Source: Cupriavidus pauculus
Lineage (GTDB): Bacteria; Pseudomonadota; Gammaproteobacteria; Burkholderiales; Burkholderiaceae
NCBI RefSeq assembly: GCF_002858765.1
Contig: NZ_PJRP01000001.1
Coordinates: 188,414 to 252,413, forward strand
Reading direction: 5' to 3'
DNA length: 64,000 bases
Shown: positions 17,779 to 25,971 of the stretch, piece after piece
How positions within the stretch are numbered: position 1 is the first letter of the stretch
Layout: the number at the start of each line of letters is the position of its first letter
Translations under genes and position numbers: made by a program
The notes under the pieces: generated by a model
Told to the model about the DNA's origin: nothing
The model's input: only the letters and a program-made list of their open reading frames with translations
Databases searched by the model: none

Positions 17779-20700
17779 ATGTCCCCACAATCGAAAACGA
17801 CAAGATGGTTGGCCGCGTGGCTTGGCGTACTGCTGCTGGCGCTGTCTGTGCAGACCGCCCTGGCCGCGCCGGCCATCCATATCCTGACCACATCGCCGGT
17901 GCCCGCCGGCAAGTTCGCGCCGCTGCGCGACATGGCGGCCCGGCAAGGCATGGCGCTGGAGGCGCGCTATATCGAAAAGCTCGCCGCTAAGGACCTCGAT
18001 GCCTTTGCCACGCAGACAGACCTGCTGATCGTCGATGCGCCACGCGACCACATCGTTACGGCCATGCTTGCGCAGCTCGGGCCGCTGTGGACCCAGTCGA
18101 AAACGCCACGCCTGCTGCTGGCGACGGACCGCTTCGAGGCGCATGGCATCGATAACGCGCTCGCCACGCAGTTGCAGGCCTACTACGCCAACGGTGGCCG
18201 GGCGAACTTCGACGCGATGATGCGCACGCTGGCTGCCGATCACTTCCGCCTGCGTCACGATCCGTCGATTCCGCCACCCATGATCTTTCCGAAGGCCGCG
18301 TACTACCATCCGCGCCTGCCGAACGTGGTGACCGCGTCGGCCATCGAGGCGTTGCGCGCGTCGGGCGCCGAGGGCGCGCCCGTGGTTGGCGTGGCGATCC
18401 ATCAGGCCTATGTGTCCGGGCTCGACAGCGCGTTCATCGACGACCTGGTGGCACGCATCGAGGCGCGCAACGCCCGTGCACTGGTGTTCTACGGGCCGGT
18501 CATGGACGCAGACGGCATCACACGCATGGCCGCGCCCGGCGGCAAGCGCATGGTCGACGTGCTGATCAACGGACAGATCATGCTGAACCCGCAGGGCCGC
18601 AAGGCAGAGTTCGAGGCGCTGGGCATCCCGGTGCTGCAGGTGATGCCGTATCGCAAGGGCGACGCGGCCGATTGGGCTGCCGACCCGCATGGCATCAGCC
18701 TGACCGATACGCCCTTCTATTTGGTGCAGCCCGAACTCGCGGGGGTGATCGATCCGATGCTGGCCGCCGCCACGGCCAAGGGCGATGGCGCCATCGTGAG
18801 CCTGCCTGCGCAGATCGACGCCGTGGCCAGCAAGGCCATTGCGCTGACCGCGCTGCAACGCAAGCCGAACGCCGACAAGCGCGTTGCCATCCTGTTCTAC
18901 AACTATCCGGCCGGCGAGAAGAACCTGTCGGCGTCCTTCTTGAACCTGCCGAAGAGCCTGGCGGGCACGCTGGCCGCCTTGCAGGCGACGGGCTATCGCA
19001 CCGAGGCTGCGGACGAAGCCACCCTGCAGCGAGACCTGGGCGCATTGCTGGCGCCGTTCTATCGCACCGATCGGCTGCAACCGCTGCTCGATGCCGGGTT
19101 GGCCGAATGGATGCCGATGTCACGCTATCGCGCCTGGTTCGATGCGCAGCCGGCCGATCTGCGCGCGGCGGTGACGGGACGGTGGGGCCAGCCGGAGCAA
19201 TCGACGATGGCGACCACGCGCAACGGCGAGTCCGGTTTCTTGATCCCGCGCCTGCAGCTTGGCAATGTGGCGCTGATGCCGGTGCCACCGCGTGGCGAGC
19301 GCAGCGAATCGGACGAGAAGGCGCTCTATCACTCCACGAAGACGCCGCTGAACCATTTCTACATGGCCGCCTACCTGTGGGCGCGCCAGGACCGTGAGGC
19401 GCTGGTGCACTACGGCACGCACGGCACGCAGGAATGGACGCCCGGCAAGGAGCGCGCGCTGGCCACGACGGACCAGCCGTACCTGGTGCTGGGCGACGTA
19501 CCGGTAATCTATCCGTACATCGTTGACGACGTGGGCGAGGCCATCCAGGCCAAGCGGCGCGGCCGCGCCGTCATCATCAGCCACCAGACGCCGCCGTTCC
19601 GGCCCGCCGGCCTGCACACCGACCTGACGCAGCTGCATGACCAGCTGCACGCCTATCTGGGGCAGGACGAAGGCGCGGTAAAAGACACGCTGGCGGCTGA
19701 CATCCTGACGCGCAGCAAGTCGATGCACGTGTTCGAGGACATGGGCTGGACCGAGGCGCGTGCGCGGGCAGGTTTCGCGGCCTATCTGGACGCCCTGCAC
19801 ATCCGCCTGCACGAACTCGGTGGCACGCTGCAGCCGTATGGGCTGCACACGTTTGGGCAATCGCAGGACCAGGGGCTGCGCCTGTTCACGACCATGGCCA
19901 TGCTGGGCAAGGATTGGCTCAAGCGCGTCTTCCCCGACGAGCCGGAGGAGCTGTTCGCGGTGGACTACGCGCAGCTGTCGCAGACCGCGCCGTACGCGAT
20001 GGTGCGCCGCTACGTGGTCGACAATGCCCCGCTCGAATCGCTGGCCGACCCGAGGCAGCGCGAAGACATGCAGCGGGCGCGCAAGCTCTACGCCAGCCTT
20101 GACGCGAGCCCTGAGACTGAGGGCCTGCTCACGGCGCTGGCCGGGCGCCACGTGATGACGGGTACAGGCGGCGACCCGGTGCGCAACCCCGATGCCTTGC
20201 CGACGGGACGCAATCTCTATGGCTTCGATCCATCGAAGGTGCCGAGCCGCGAGGCGTGGAAGGCCGGCCAGGCTGCTGCCGAAGCGATGATCGCCGACTG
20301 GCGCAAACGCCATGGCCAGTATCCGAAGAAGCTGGCGTTTTCACTATGGAGCGTCGAGACGATGCGGCACCAGGGCATGCTCGAAGCCCAGGCAATGGCC
20401 GTGCTCGGCATCCGCCCGAAATGGGACGACGGCGGCCGCGTGGTGGGCGTGGAGTCGATGACGCCGAGCGAACTGGGCCGCCCGCGCGTGGACGCGGTGC
20501 TGTCCGCGACGGGCCTCTATCGCGACCACTTTCCGAACCTGATGAAGTGGCTGGCCGAGGCCGTGAAGCTGGCCGCCGCGCAGCCCGAGCCCGACAACGT
20601 GGTGGCCGTCAACACCCGCGACGTGCGTGCGCGGCTGGTGAAGCTGGGGGTGGCGCCGGATCGGGTGGACGACCTGGCGATCACTCGGATCTTTGCGAGC

Positions 20701-21771
20701 GAATCGGGCAACTACGGCACGGGCCTGAACGATGCGACGCTGGAGACCGACAGCTTCGGCAGTGGCAAGGCCGCGGATGCGAAGCTGGCCAACCTGTACC
20801 TGTCGCGCATGCAGTATGCCTACGGGCCCGATGCGCAGCACTGGGGCGAGAAGTTGCCGCAGGCCAACCTCTATGCCGAGAACCTGAAGGGCGTGGATGG
20901 TGCGTTGCTGGCGCGCAGCTCGAACCTGTACGGCATGCTGACCACCGACGACCCGTTCCAGTACCTGGGCGGCATCGGGCTGGCCGTGCGGCACCTGACC
21001 GGCAAGGCGCCCGAATTGCTGATCTCGAATCTGCGTGATGCGAACCAGGCCAAGACGGAGACGGCGGCGGCGTTCCTGGCCACGGAACTGCGCACGCGCT
21101 ACTTCCATCCGGGCTGGATCGAAGGCATGAAGGCCGAGGGTTATAGCGGCGCGCTGAATATGCTCGACACCGTGAATAACTTCTGGGGCTGGACGGCGGT
21201 CTCGCCCGAGATCGTGCGCGACGACCAGTGGACGGAATTCGCCGAGGTGTATGTCAACGACAAGCACAAGCTCGGCCTGAACGCGTGGTTCGAGCGCCAT
21301 GCGCCGCAGGCCCAGGCGCAGGTCATCGAGCGGATGCTGGAAGCGGCGCGCAAGGGCTACTGGCATGCCGATGCCGCGCTGCTGAAAACGCTGGCAAGGC
21401 GTTACGACGATCTGGCGCAGCGGCACGATGTCCGCAGCAACAATCGCCAGTTCAACGCCTATCGACAGGCCGTGGCGAACGACGCACCCGGGTACGGCAC
21501 GGAGCCGTCGGCAGCACCCGCCCGGCCTAAGCCCATGCCGCCCAGCCCCAAGCCAGCCACGCAGGCAGCCGAGGCGGCAACATCGCCATCGGCCCCGTCG
21601 CAACCTCCGGCCCCCGCCCGGCCGCAACCGGTGCAGGGCATGAAGCTGGAGGCGCGCAAGCCACCTGCCGCTGCCATCGTGCCGGTGCTATCTTGGCTGG
21701 CCGGTGGCATCGCCCTGGCGGCAGCCATCGTCGGCGGCGCGATCAGCGCGCGGCGGCGATTGAGCGGCTGA
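17779..21771 (+). CDS. CobN/HmuS-like chelatase-family protein, membrane-anchored, periplasmic
   Basis: This 1330-residue protein is related to the large subunit of cobalt and magnesium chelatases (CobN/BchH). The core motif HYGTHGTQEWTPGKERAL (about residue 545) and YPYIVDDVGEAIQAKRRGRA are family hallmarks, as is the C-terminal NDKHKLGLNAWFERHAP. Unlike cytosolic CobN it has a signal peptide (LGVLLLALSVQTALAAP, about residues 14-30), a Pro/Ala linker (about 1240-1295) and one C-terminal helix (VPVLSWLAGGIALAAAIVGG) with a basic tail. The body should therefore lie in the periplasm. No CobS/CobT or ChlI/ChlD ATPase and no cobalamin gene is near. HmuS of Bacteroidetes haem operons is the closest functional model, so haem demetallation is the leading guess. 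AGGAGG at 17769-17774 favours the second ATG of an ATGATG pair. Confidence 0.82.
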   Translation: MSPQSKTTRWLAAWLGVLLLALSVQTALAAPAIHILTTSPVPAGKFAPLRDMAARQGMALEARYIEKLAAKDLDAFATQTDLLIVDAPRDHIVTAMLAQLGPLWTQSKTPRLLLATDRFEAHGIDNALATQLQAYYANGGRANFDAMMRTLAADHFRLRHDPSIPPPMIFPKAAYYHPRLPNVVTASAIEALRASGAEGAPVVGVAIHQAYVSGLDSAFIDDLVARIEARNARALVFYGPVMDADGITRMAAPGGKRMVDVLINGQIMLNPQGRKAEFEALGIPVLQVMPYRKGDAADWAADPHGISLTDTPFYLVQPELAGVIDPMLAAATAKGDGAIVSLPAQIDAVASKAIALTALQRKPNADKRVAILFYNYPAGEKNLSASFLNLPKSLAGTLAALQATGYRTEAADEATLQRDLGALLAPFYRTDRLQPLLDAGLAEWMPMSRYRAWFDAQPADLRAAVTGRWGQPEQSTMATTRNGESGFLIPRLQLGNVALMPVPPRGERSESDEKALYHSTKTPLNHFYMAAYLWARQDREALVHYGTHGTQEWTPGKERALATTDQPYLVLGDVPVIYPYIVDDVGEAIQAKRRGRAVIISHQTPPFRPAGLHTDLTQLHDQLHAYLGQDEGAVKDTLAADILTRSKSMHVFEDMGWTEARARAGFAAYLDALHIRLHELGGTLQPYGLHTFGQSQDQGLRLFTTMAMLGKDWLKRVFPDEPEELFAVDYAQLSQTAPYAMVRRYVVDNAPLESLADPRQREDMQRARKLYASLDASPETEGLLTALAGRHVMTGTGGDPVRNPDALPTGRNLYGFDPSKVPSREAWKAGQAAAEAMIADWRKRHGQYPKKLAFSLWSVETMRHQGMLEAQAMAVLGIRPKWDDGGRVVGVESMTPSELGRPRVDAVLSATGLYRDHFPNLMKWLAEAVKLAAAQPEPDNVVAVNTRDVRARLVKLGVAPDRVDDLAITRIFASESGNYGTGLNDATLETDSFGSGKAADAKLANLYLSRMQYAYGPDAQHWGEKLPQANLYAENLKGVDGALLARSSNLYGMLTTDDPFQYLGGIGLAVRHLTGKAPELLISNLRDANQAKTETAAAFLATELRTRYFHPGWIEGMKAEGYSGALNMLDTVNNFWGWTAVSPEIVRDDQWTEFAEVYVNDKHKLGLNAWFERHAPQAQAQVIERMLEAARKGYWHADAALLKTLARRYDDLAQRHDVRSNNRQFNAYRQAVANDAPGYGTEPSAAPARPKPMPPSPKPATQAAEAATSPSAPSQPPAPARPQPVQGMKLEARKPPAAAIVPVLSWLAGGIALAAAIVGGAISARRRLSG

Positions 21772-21869
21772 GGAACTGGGGCGTCCAATTATATATTTAC
21801 GTAAAGAATTTAGATGACTTACAAAAGTCATTGACCATTAATCATATAGATATACGACCTTGCTTGACC
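21772..21869. other. AT-rich spacer with inverted repeat inside the haem-type operon
   Basis: This 98-base gap is far richer in A and T than anything nearby. It contains ATGACTT (21814-21820) and AAGTCAT (21825-21831), a seven-base inverted repeat with a four-base loop, plus stretches such as TTATATATTTAC. It could hold an internal promoter, a processing site or a weak terminator that lowers expression of the three downstream genes relative to the receptor and chelatase. Confidence 0.4.
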
Positions 21870-22379
21870 ATGACCCCTACCCTGCTTGAAACCTTGATGT
21901 ACGACGTTGGCCAGCTGTTCCTGTACCCGACGCTGGCGCTGATAGCGCTGCTGTTCCTCTATGCCTTCTGGGCACTTGGCGATTTTGCGATGCAGGCCTG
22001 GCTGCGCAGCCGCAACCCCGTCAGCTCGGGCCGTGGCTATCCGCTGGTGGCCTGGGCGCGCCGGCACAAGGTCAGCCACCCCGACGCGCTCGACGTGACC
22101 GCGCACAAGCTGCTGGAGCGCCCGCGCATTGCCACGCGCGTGGCGCCGATGCTGGGTCTGGTGGCGACGATGATCCCGATGGGCCCGGCCCTCAAGGGGC
22201 TGTCCGGCGGCAACCTGGCCAACGTGGGCGAAAACCTGACCATCGCGTTCTCGGCCGTGATCCTGGCGCTGATCGCGGCCAGCATCACGTTCTGGGTGGT
22301 CAATGTGCGTCGGCGCTGGCTGGCCGAGGAACTGGTCTGGCTGGGCCAGTCCCACCCGCAATGGGAGTCCGAGGCATGA
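21870..22379 (+). CDS. MotA/TolQ/ExbB-family proton channel protein
   Basis: This 169-residue inner-membrane protein has three predicted helices: LYPTLALIALLFLYAFWALG near the start, RVAPMLGLVATMIPMGPAL in the middle and AFSAVILALIAASITFWVV near the end. The PMLGLVATMIPMGPALKGLS segment is the conserved ExbB/TolQ/MotA signature lining the proton path. The start is the ATG at 21870, where homology begins; the open frame extends 59 codons upstream into the previous gene without homology, and no strong ribosome site is visible. It overlaps the DUF2149 gene by four bases (ATGA). Together they look like a dedicated ExbB-ExbD-type motor for the receptor or the chelatase-like protein. Confidence 0.83.
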   Translation: MTPTLLETLMYDVGQLFLYPTLALIALLFLYAFWALGDFAMQAWLRSRNPVSSGRGYPLVAWARRHKVSHPDALDVTAHKLLERPRIATRVAPMLGLVATMIPMGPALKGLSGGNLANVGENLTIAFSAVILALIAASITFWVVNVRRRWLAEELVWLGQSHPQWESEA

Positions 22380-22741
22380 AGTTTCTTGAGGAAAGCGAGG
22401 CCGACGATCCGATCCTGTCGGTCGTGAACCTGATCGACGTGTTCCTGGTGGTGATTGCCGCGCTGCTGGTGACCATCGCGCAGAACCCGCTCAATCCGTT
22501 CACGCACCAGGACGTGACGATCATCTCCAACCCGGGCAAGCCGAACATGGAAATCGTGTCGCGCCAGGGCGAGAAAATCGTGCGTTACCAGGCCAGCGGC
22601 CAGGTGGGGTCGGGCGACGGCATCAAGGCCGGCGTGGCCTATCGCATGAAGGACGGATCGATGGTCTACGTACCCGAGACGCCGGCCGCAGCGAACGGCG
22701 CCACCCAGGCACAAACGCAACCGGAGCCCGCAAGGCCATGA
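22376..22741 (+). CDS. DUF2149 family protein, ExbD-like
   Basis: This 121-residue protein has a short cytosolic start (MKFLEESEADDPI), one helix (VNLIDVFLVVIAALLVTIAQ) and a periplasmic domain ending in an Ala/Gln/Pro tail. The helix keeps an aspartate after three or four residues, exactly where ExbD and TolR carry the proton-accepting aspartate (their LxDVxLVLL pattern). I infer that DUF2149 proteins act as ExbD equivalents. It overlaps both neighbours by four bases (ATGA at each junction), so translation is coupled with the ExbB-like gene and the ChaN-like gene. DUF2149 is named from memory of the family; the aspartate is seen directly. Confidence 0.78.
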   Translation: MKFLEESEADDPILSVVNLIDVFLVVIAALLVTIAQNPLNPFTHQDVTIISNPGKPNMEIVSRQGEKIVRYQASGQVGSGDGIKAGVAYRMKDGSMVYVPETPAAANGATQAQTQPEPARP

Positions 22742-23601
22742 TGCGCACACCCTTTGCCCTGCTTGCGATGGCGGCTGCCGTGGCGCTTGCCACGGGTTGC
22801 GCATCGACGGCCACCCCGCCCAACGCAACGCCGGCGGCGATCAGCCTGAAATTCACCGACAAGTCGTACGTGCTGCTGGGCGAAGTCCATGACAGCGCGC
22901 CCGCCCAGCAGCAGCGCCTGCAGGCGCTGACGCGTGCGGTGGAAGCGGGCTGGCGCCCGGCTATCGCGATGGAACAGTTCGACCGGGAGCGCCAGCCCGA
23001 CATCGAGCGGGCACGGCGCGAACGGCCGCACGATGCCGACTATCTGATCGAACAGGCGGGCGGCGCCAAGAGCGGATGGGACTGGACGCTGTACAAGCCC
23101 GTGGTGGCGTTGGCGCTTCAGTACAACCTGCCGCTACGCGCGGCGAATCTGTCCCGGGCCGATGCGGCAAAGATTGTGCGCGGCGGCTATGGCGATGTCT
23201 TCGCCAACGACCAGCAGACCGCACTGGGGCTGGATGGGGCGTTGCCAGCCGATATCGTGACTGCGCAGACCGCCGCGCTCGACGCCGGCCACTGCGGCCA
23301 TTTCCCGAAGGCGATGTTGCCGGGCATGCTGAACGCCCAGGCCGCCCGCGACGCTGTGATGGCGCAGACGTTGCGGCCGTATGCCAGCCGGGGTGCGGTG
23401 CTGATTGCCGGCAACGGCCATGTGCGGCGCGATATTGGCGTGCCACGCTGGCTGCCCGAACGCGATACGCGTGTACTCAGCGTCGGCTATATCGAGACGG
23501 ACTCGCCCGACAAGGGCTTCGACGTCGTGGTGCGCGTGCCGGCCCAGGAGCGTGAGGACCCGTGCAAGGGAGCGGTGATGGGCAAGCCGATGAAACAGTA
23601 A
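22738..23601 (+). CDS. ChaN-family haem-binding lipoprotein
   Basis: This 287-residue lipoprotein has a lipobox LATGC with the modified cysteine at position 21. The body is a ChaN/TIKI-type alpha/beta domain: YVLLGEVHDSAPAQQ near the start with the conserved Glu-His pair, AIAMEQFDRERQP, and VLIAGNGHVRRDIGVPRWL near the end. ChaN-type proteins bind haem as stacked pairs and are iron-regulated; that is family knowledge. It overlaps the DUF2149 gene by four bases and ends the operon. It may hand haem to, or take it from, the chelatase-like protein. A convergent hairpin follows at 23616. Confidence 0.83.
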   Translation: MMRTPFALLAMAAAVALATGCASTATPPNATPAAISLKFTDKSYVLLGEVHDSAPAQQQRLQALTRAVEAGWRPAIAMEQFDRERQPDIERARRERPHDADYLIEQAGGAKSGWDWTLYKPVVALALQYNLPLRAANLSRADAAKIVRGGYGDVFANDQQTALGLDGALPADIVTAQTAALDAGHCGHFPKAMLPGMLNAQAARDAVMAQTLRPYASRGAVLIAGNGHVRRDIGVPRWLPERDTRVLSVGYIETDSPDKGFDVVVRVPAQEREDPCKGAVMGKPMKQ

Positions 23602-23615
23602 GGCGTCCGGTTTTC

Positions 23616-23652
23616 TTGCGCGCCGCTTCCATGTCATGGGAGCGGCGCGCAA
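23616..23652. terminator. Convergent hairpin between the haem-type operon and the sensor kinase gene
   Basis: TTGCGCGCCGCT (23616-23627) pairs perfectly with AGCGGCGCGCAA (23641-23652) in the 58-base gap between two convergent genes. A clear T-run is lacking in both directions, but the strength and position fit a shared transcription stop. Confidence 0.5.
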
Positions 23653-23659
23653 AAGCTCG

Positions 23660-25138
23660 CTACGCATCCATCAGCGCGAAACTCAGTTCCGCGCGCAACC
23701 CCCTGCCCTGCGTGGCATCGCGCAGCGTCACCGTGCCGCCGAACCTGGCCGCCATTTCGCGCGTGATCGCCAGCCCGAGCCCGGACCCTGGCTCGGTGTT
23801 TTCCACACGCCGGTAGAAGCGGGCGAACACCTTCTCGCGTTCGCTCTCCGGAATGCCGGGGCCATCGTCCTCGACCACCAGCAGCGCGCGGCCGTCACGC
23901 TGGGCGGCGGACAGCGTGATGCGGCTGCCGCGTCCCGAATACTGGATGGCGTTGTGTACCAGGTTGGCCAGCGCCTCGCGCAGCAGGGCCGCGTCCGCGC
24001 GTACCGGCAGCGTCAGTCCGGCGGGACGCTCCCATCCAAAATCCTGCTGTTTGCCGCGTGCCAGTGGCAGGTAATCCAGCGCAACCTGCTCGGCCACCGT
24101 CACGGCGTCGATGATGTCCGCTTCGTCGTCCTGTGCGGCGCCATCGCGCCCCGGCTGTCGCACGCGGGCCAGTGCCAGCAGCTGGTTCGTCAGGCGTGCG
24201 GCCTGCTCCAGTTGCGTAACGATGCCGCCTACGGCTTCGGCGGCGGCCTCGCGGGCCGGCTCGTCATGGCGCATCTGCAGCTGGCGCTGCGCGAATTCGG
24301 CCTGGGTCTTGAGAATGGCCAGCGGCGTGCGCAGCTGATGCGCGGCGTCGGCAATGAACTGCGTCTGCGATTGCGCCATGGCTTCCGAGCGCGATACGTG
24401 CAGGTTGACCGCATCGACCAGCGGCCGCACTTCCACGGGCACCACGTCGAAGGCCAGCGGCGCGAGATCGTCTGGCGAGCGTGCTCGGACATCGTCGCGT
24501 ACCCGTTGCAGCGGCTTGAGCACGTAGGTGATGCCGCCGACCAGGATCACGGCCGACAGCACGATCAGCGCGATATCGCGCAGCAGCGCGCTGCGCCAGA
24601 CGTTGCCGATCAGGGCGGCGCGCGGCTCGGCGGTTTCGGCCACCTGGATGATGACACGCATGTTGGCGTCGGGCCGGTAGATGGGCCGCGCCATCGTGGC
24701 GACGCGCACCGGATCGCCGTGGTAGACGGCGTCGTTGAAGCGCGGCACGTTGTTGACGAGCGCGCCCTTGGGCAGCGGCAGGTCGTCGTAGCCGGTCACG
24801 GTCTCGATGCGGGTGCCGCGCTCCATCGACACGCGATAGAACACATGGGTCTGCGCGGCCGTCTCGAACATCTCCATCGCCGCGTCGGGCAGCGTGAGCT
24901 GGACGCTTTCGCCGGCCATGCCGATGGCGTTATCGATGGTGCGGATCGAGCCGTATAGCGAGCGGTCGTAGGCCGTGTTGGCAGCATCGCGCAGGGTGCC
25001 GTAGGTGAACCAGGTGTCGACGGCCATCATCAGCGCCAGCGCCGGCACCAGCAGGATCAGCAGCTGGCGGCGCAGGCTGCCGCGCAGCCACAGGCGTACC
25101 GGCAGGCGTGCGCGCTGGCGCAGGTGGCGACGCCACAT
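23660..25138 (-). CDS. TctE-like sensor histidine kinase
   Basis: This 492-residue inner-membrane kinase has two helices (RQLLILLVPALALMMAVDTW near residue 25 and ALLRDIALIVLSAVILVGG near 185) flanking a periplasmic domain of the kind found in TctE-type tricarboxylate and sugar-phosphate sensors. The phospho-acceptor is in FIADAAHQLRTPLAILK. ATP-binding boxes follow: ANLVHNAIQYSG, VVEDDGPGIP and GSGLGLAI. It begins one base after the regulator stop, so the two are one operon. The divergent binding-protein gene beyond the regulator suggests a sensor that works through a periplasmic partner. Confidence 0.9.
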   Translation of the reverse strand: MWRRHLRQRARLPVRLWLRGSLRRQLLILLVPALALMMAVDTWFTYGTLRDAANTAYDRSLYGSIRTIDNAIGMAGESVQLTLPDAAMEMFETAAQTHVFYRVSMERGTRIETVTGYDDLPLPKGALVNNVPRFNDAVYHGDPVRVATMARPIYRPDANMRVIIQVAETAEPRAALIGNVWRSALLRDIALIVLSAVILVGGITYVLKPLQRVRDDVRARSPDDLAPLAFDVVPVEVRPLVDAVNLHVSRSEAMAQSQTQFIADAAHQLRTPLAILKTQAEFAQRQLQMRHDEPAREAAAEAVGGIVTQLEQAARLTNQLLALARVRQPGRDGAAQDDEADIIDAVTVAEQVALDYLPLARGKQQDFGWERPAGLTLPVRADAALLREALANLVHNAIQYSGRGSRITLSAAQRDGRALLVVEDDGPGIPESEREKVFARFYRRVENTEPGSGLGLAITREMAARFGGTVTLRDATQGRGLRAELSFALMDA

Positions 25139-25139
25139 G

Positions 25140-25832
25140 TCAGGCTCCGGCCTTGGGCGGTTCCGTGGCTTCGGGTTCCAGCAGGTAGCCGAACCCGCGT
25201 AGCGTGACGATGGTCACGCCGTGGCCGGTCAGCTTCTTGCGCAGGCGGTAGACCAGCACTTCGATGGCGTCGGGGCTCACGTCGGCATCGAGCGAGAACA
25301 CCTTGTCCAGCAGCTGCGCCTTGGTCAGCGGCTGGCCGCTACGGGCCAGCAGTGCGCCGAGCAGCGTCGATTCGCGCGGGGTCAGCGACAGCGGTCCGCC
25401 GCCCAGCGTAAAACTGCGCGTCTCGCCGTCGAACACCAGCGTGCCGCATTGCAGGCGCGGATGCGCGCGACCGCGGCTGCGGCGGATCAGGGCCAGGATG
25501 CGGGCTTCGAGTTCGGCAATGGCGAACGGCTTGGGCAGGTAGTCGTCGGCGCCCAGGTTCAGGCCGCGCACGCGTTCGTCGAGCGTGTCCTGTGCGGTCA
25601 GGATCAGCACCGGCGTGCGGTCGTCGCGGCCGCGCATGGTCTTGAGCACGGCTAGGCCATCCTTGCCGGGCAGGCGCAGGTCCAGCACCACGGCGTCGTA
25701 TTCCTCGGCCATCAGGCGCGTGTCGGCCTGCAGGCCATCGGCGACATGCTCGATGACGAAGCCGCCCTGCTCCAGTGCGCGCGCCACCCAGCGGGCCAGT
25801 TCTACCTCGTCTTCCACCAGCAGGATGCGCAT
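25140..25832 (-). CDS. TctD/OmpR-family response regulator
   Basis: This 230-residue regulator has a receiver domain with MRILLVEDEVELARWV, the phospho-acceptor aspartate in AVVLDLRLPGKDG and the lysine in DDYLPKPFAIAELEARI. The C-terminal winged helix shows LTPRESTLLGALL and VSPDAIEVLVYRLRKKL, then the wing TIVTLRGFGYLLEPE. It is encoded directly before its kinase. The 139-base gap upstream separates it from the divergent binding-protein gene and is the natural target region. Confidence 0.92.
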   Translation of the reverse strand: MRILLVEDEVELARWVARALEQGGFVIEHVADGLQADTRLMAEEYDAVVLDLRLPGKDGLAVLKTMRGRDDRTPVLILTAQDTLDERVRGLNLGADDYLPKPFAIAELEARILALIRRSRGRAHPRLQCGTLVFDGETRSFTLGGGPLSLTPRESTLLGALLARSGQPLTKAQLLDKVFSLDADVSPDAIEVLVYRLRKKLTGHGVTIVTLRGFGYLLEPEATEPPKAGA

Positions 25833-25896
25833 GCCGGACCTCCTCTGCCCGCTTTTTGTCGTGTCTCGCGGGCAGCCCGTGCGTGCCGCGGGCGCC

Positions 25897-25902
25897 TATA
25901 AT
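25897..25902 (+). promoter_or_regulatory. Consensus -10 element before the binding-protein gene
   Basis: A perfect TATAAT lies 70 bases before the chosen start of the solute-binding protein gene. No -35 of good quality is found 16-18 bases upstream, so activation, for example by the divergent TctD-like regulator, would be expected. Confidence 0.35.
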
Positions 25903-25971
25903 ACCCCCGCCCTGCCCGCAGGTGTCTGCTGGCTGCCATCCCATCGTCTGCACACCAACGTCGTCTCTTCC

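Noticed and set aside
17779..21771. Cobaltochelatase subunit CobN for vitamin B12 synthesis
   Set aside because: Signal peptide and C-terminal membrane helix put the protein outside the cytosol, no CobS/CobT or cobalamin genes are near, and the operon context is haem-type uptake under a Fur box.
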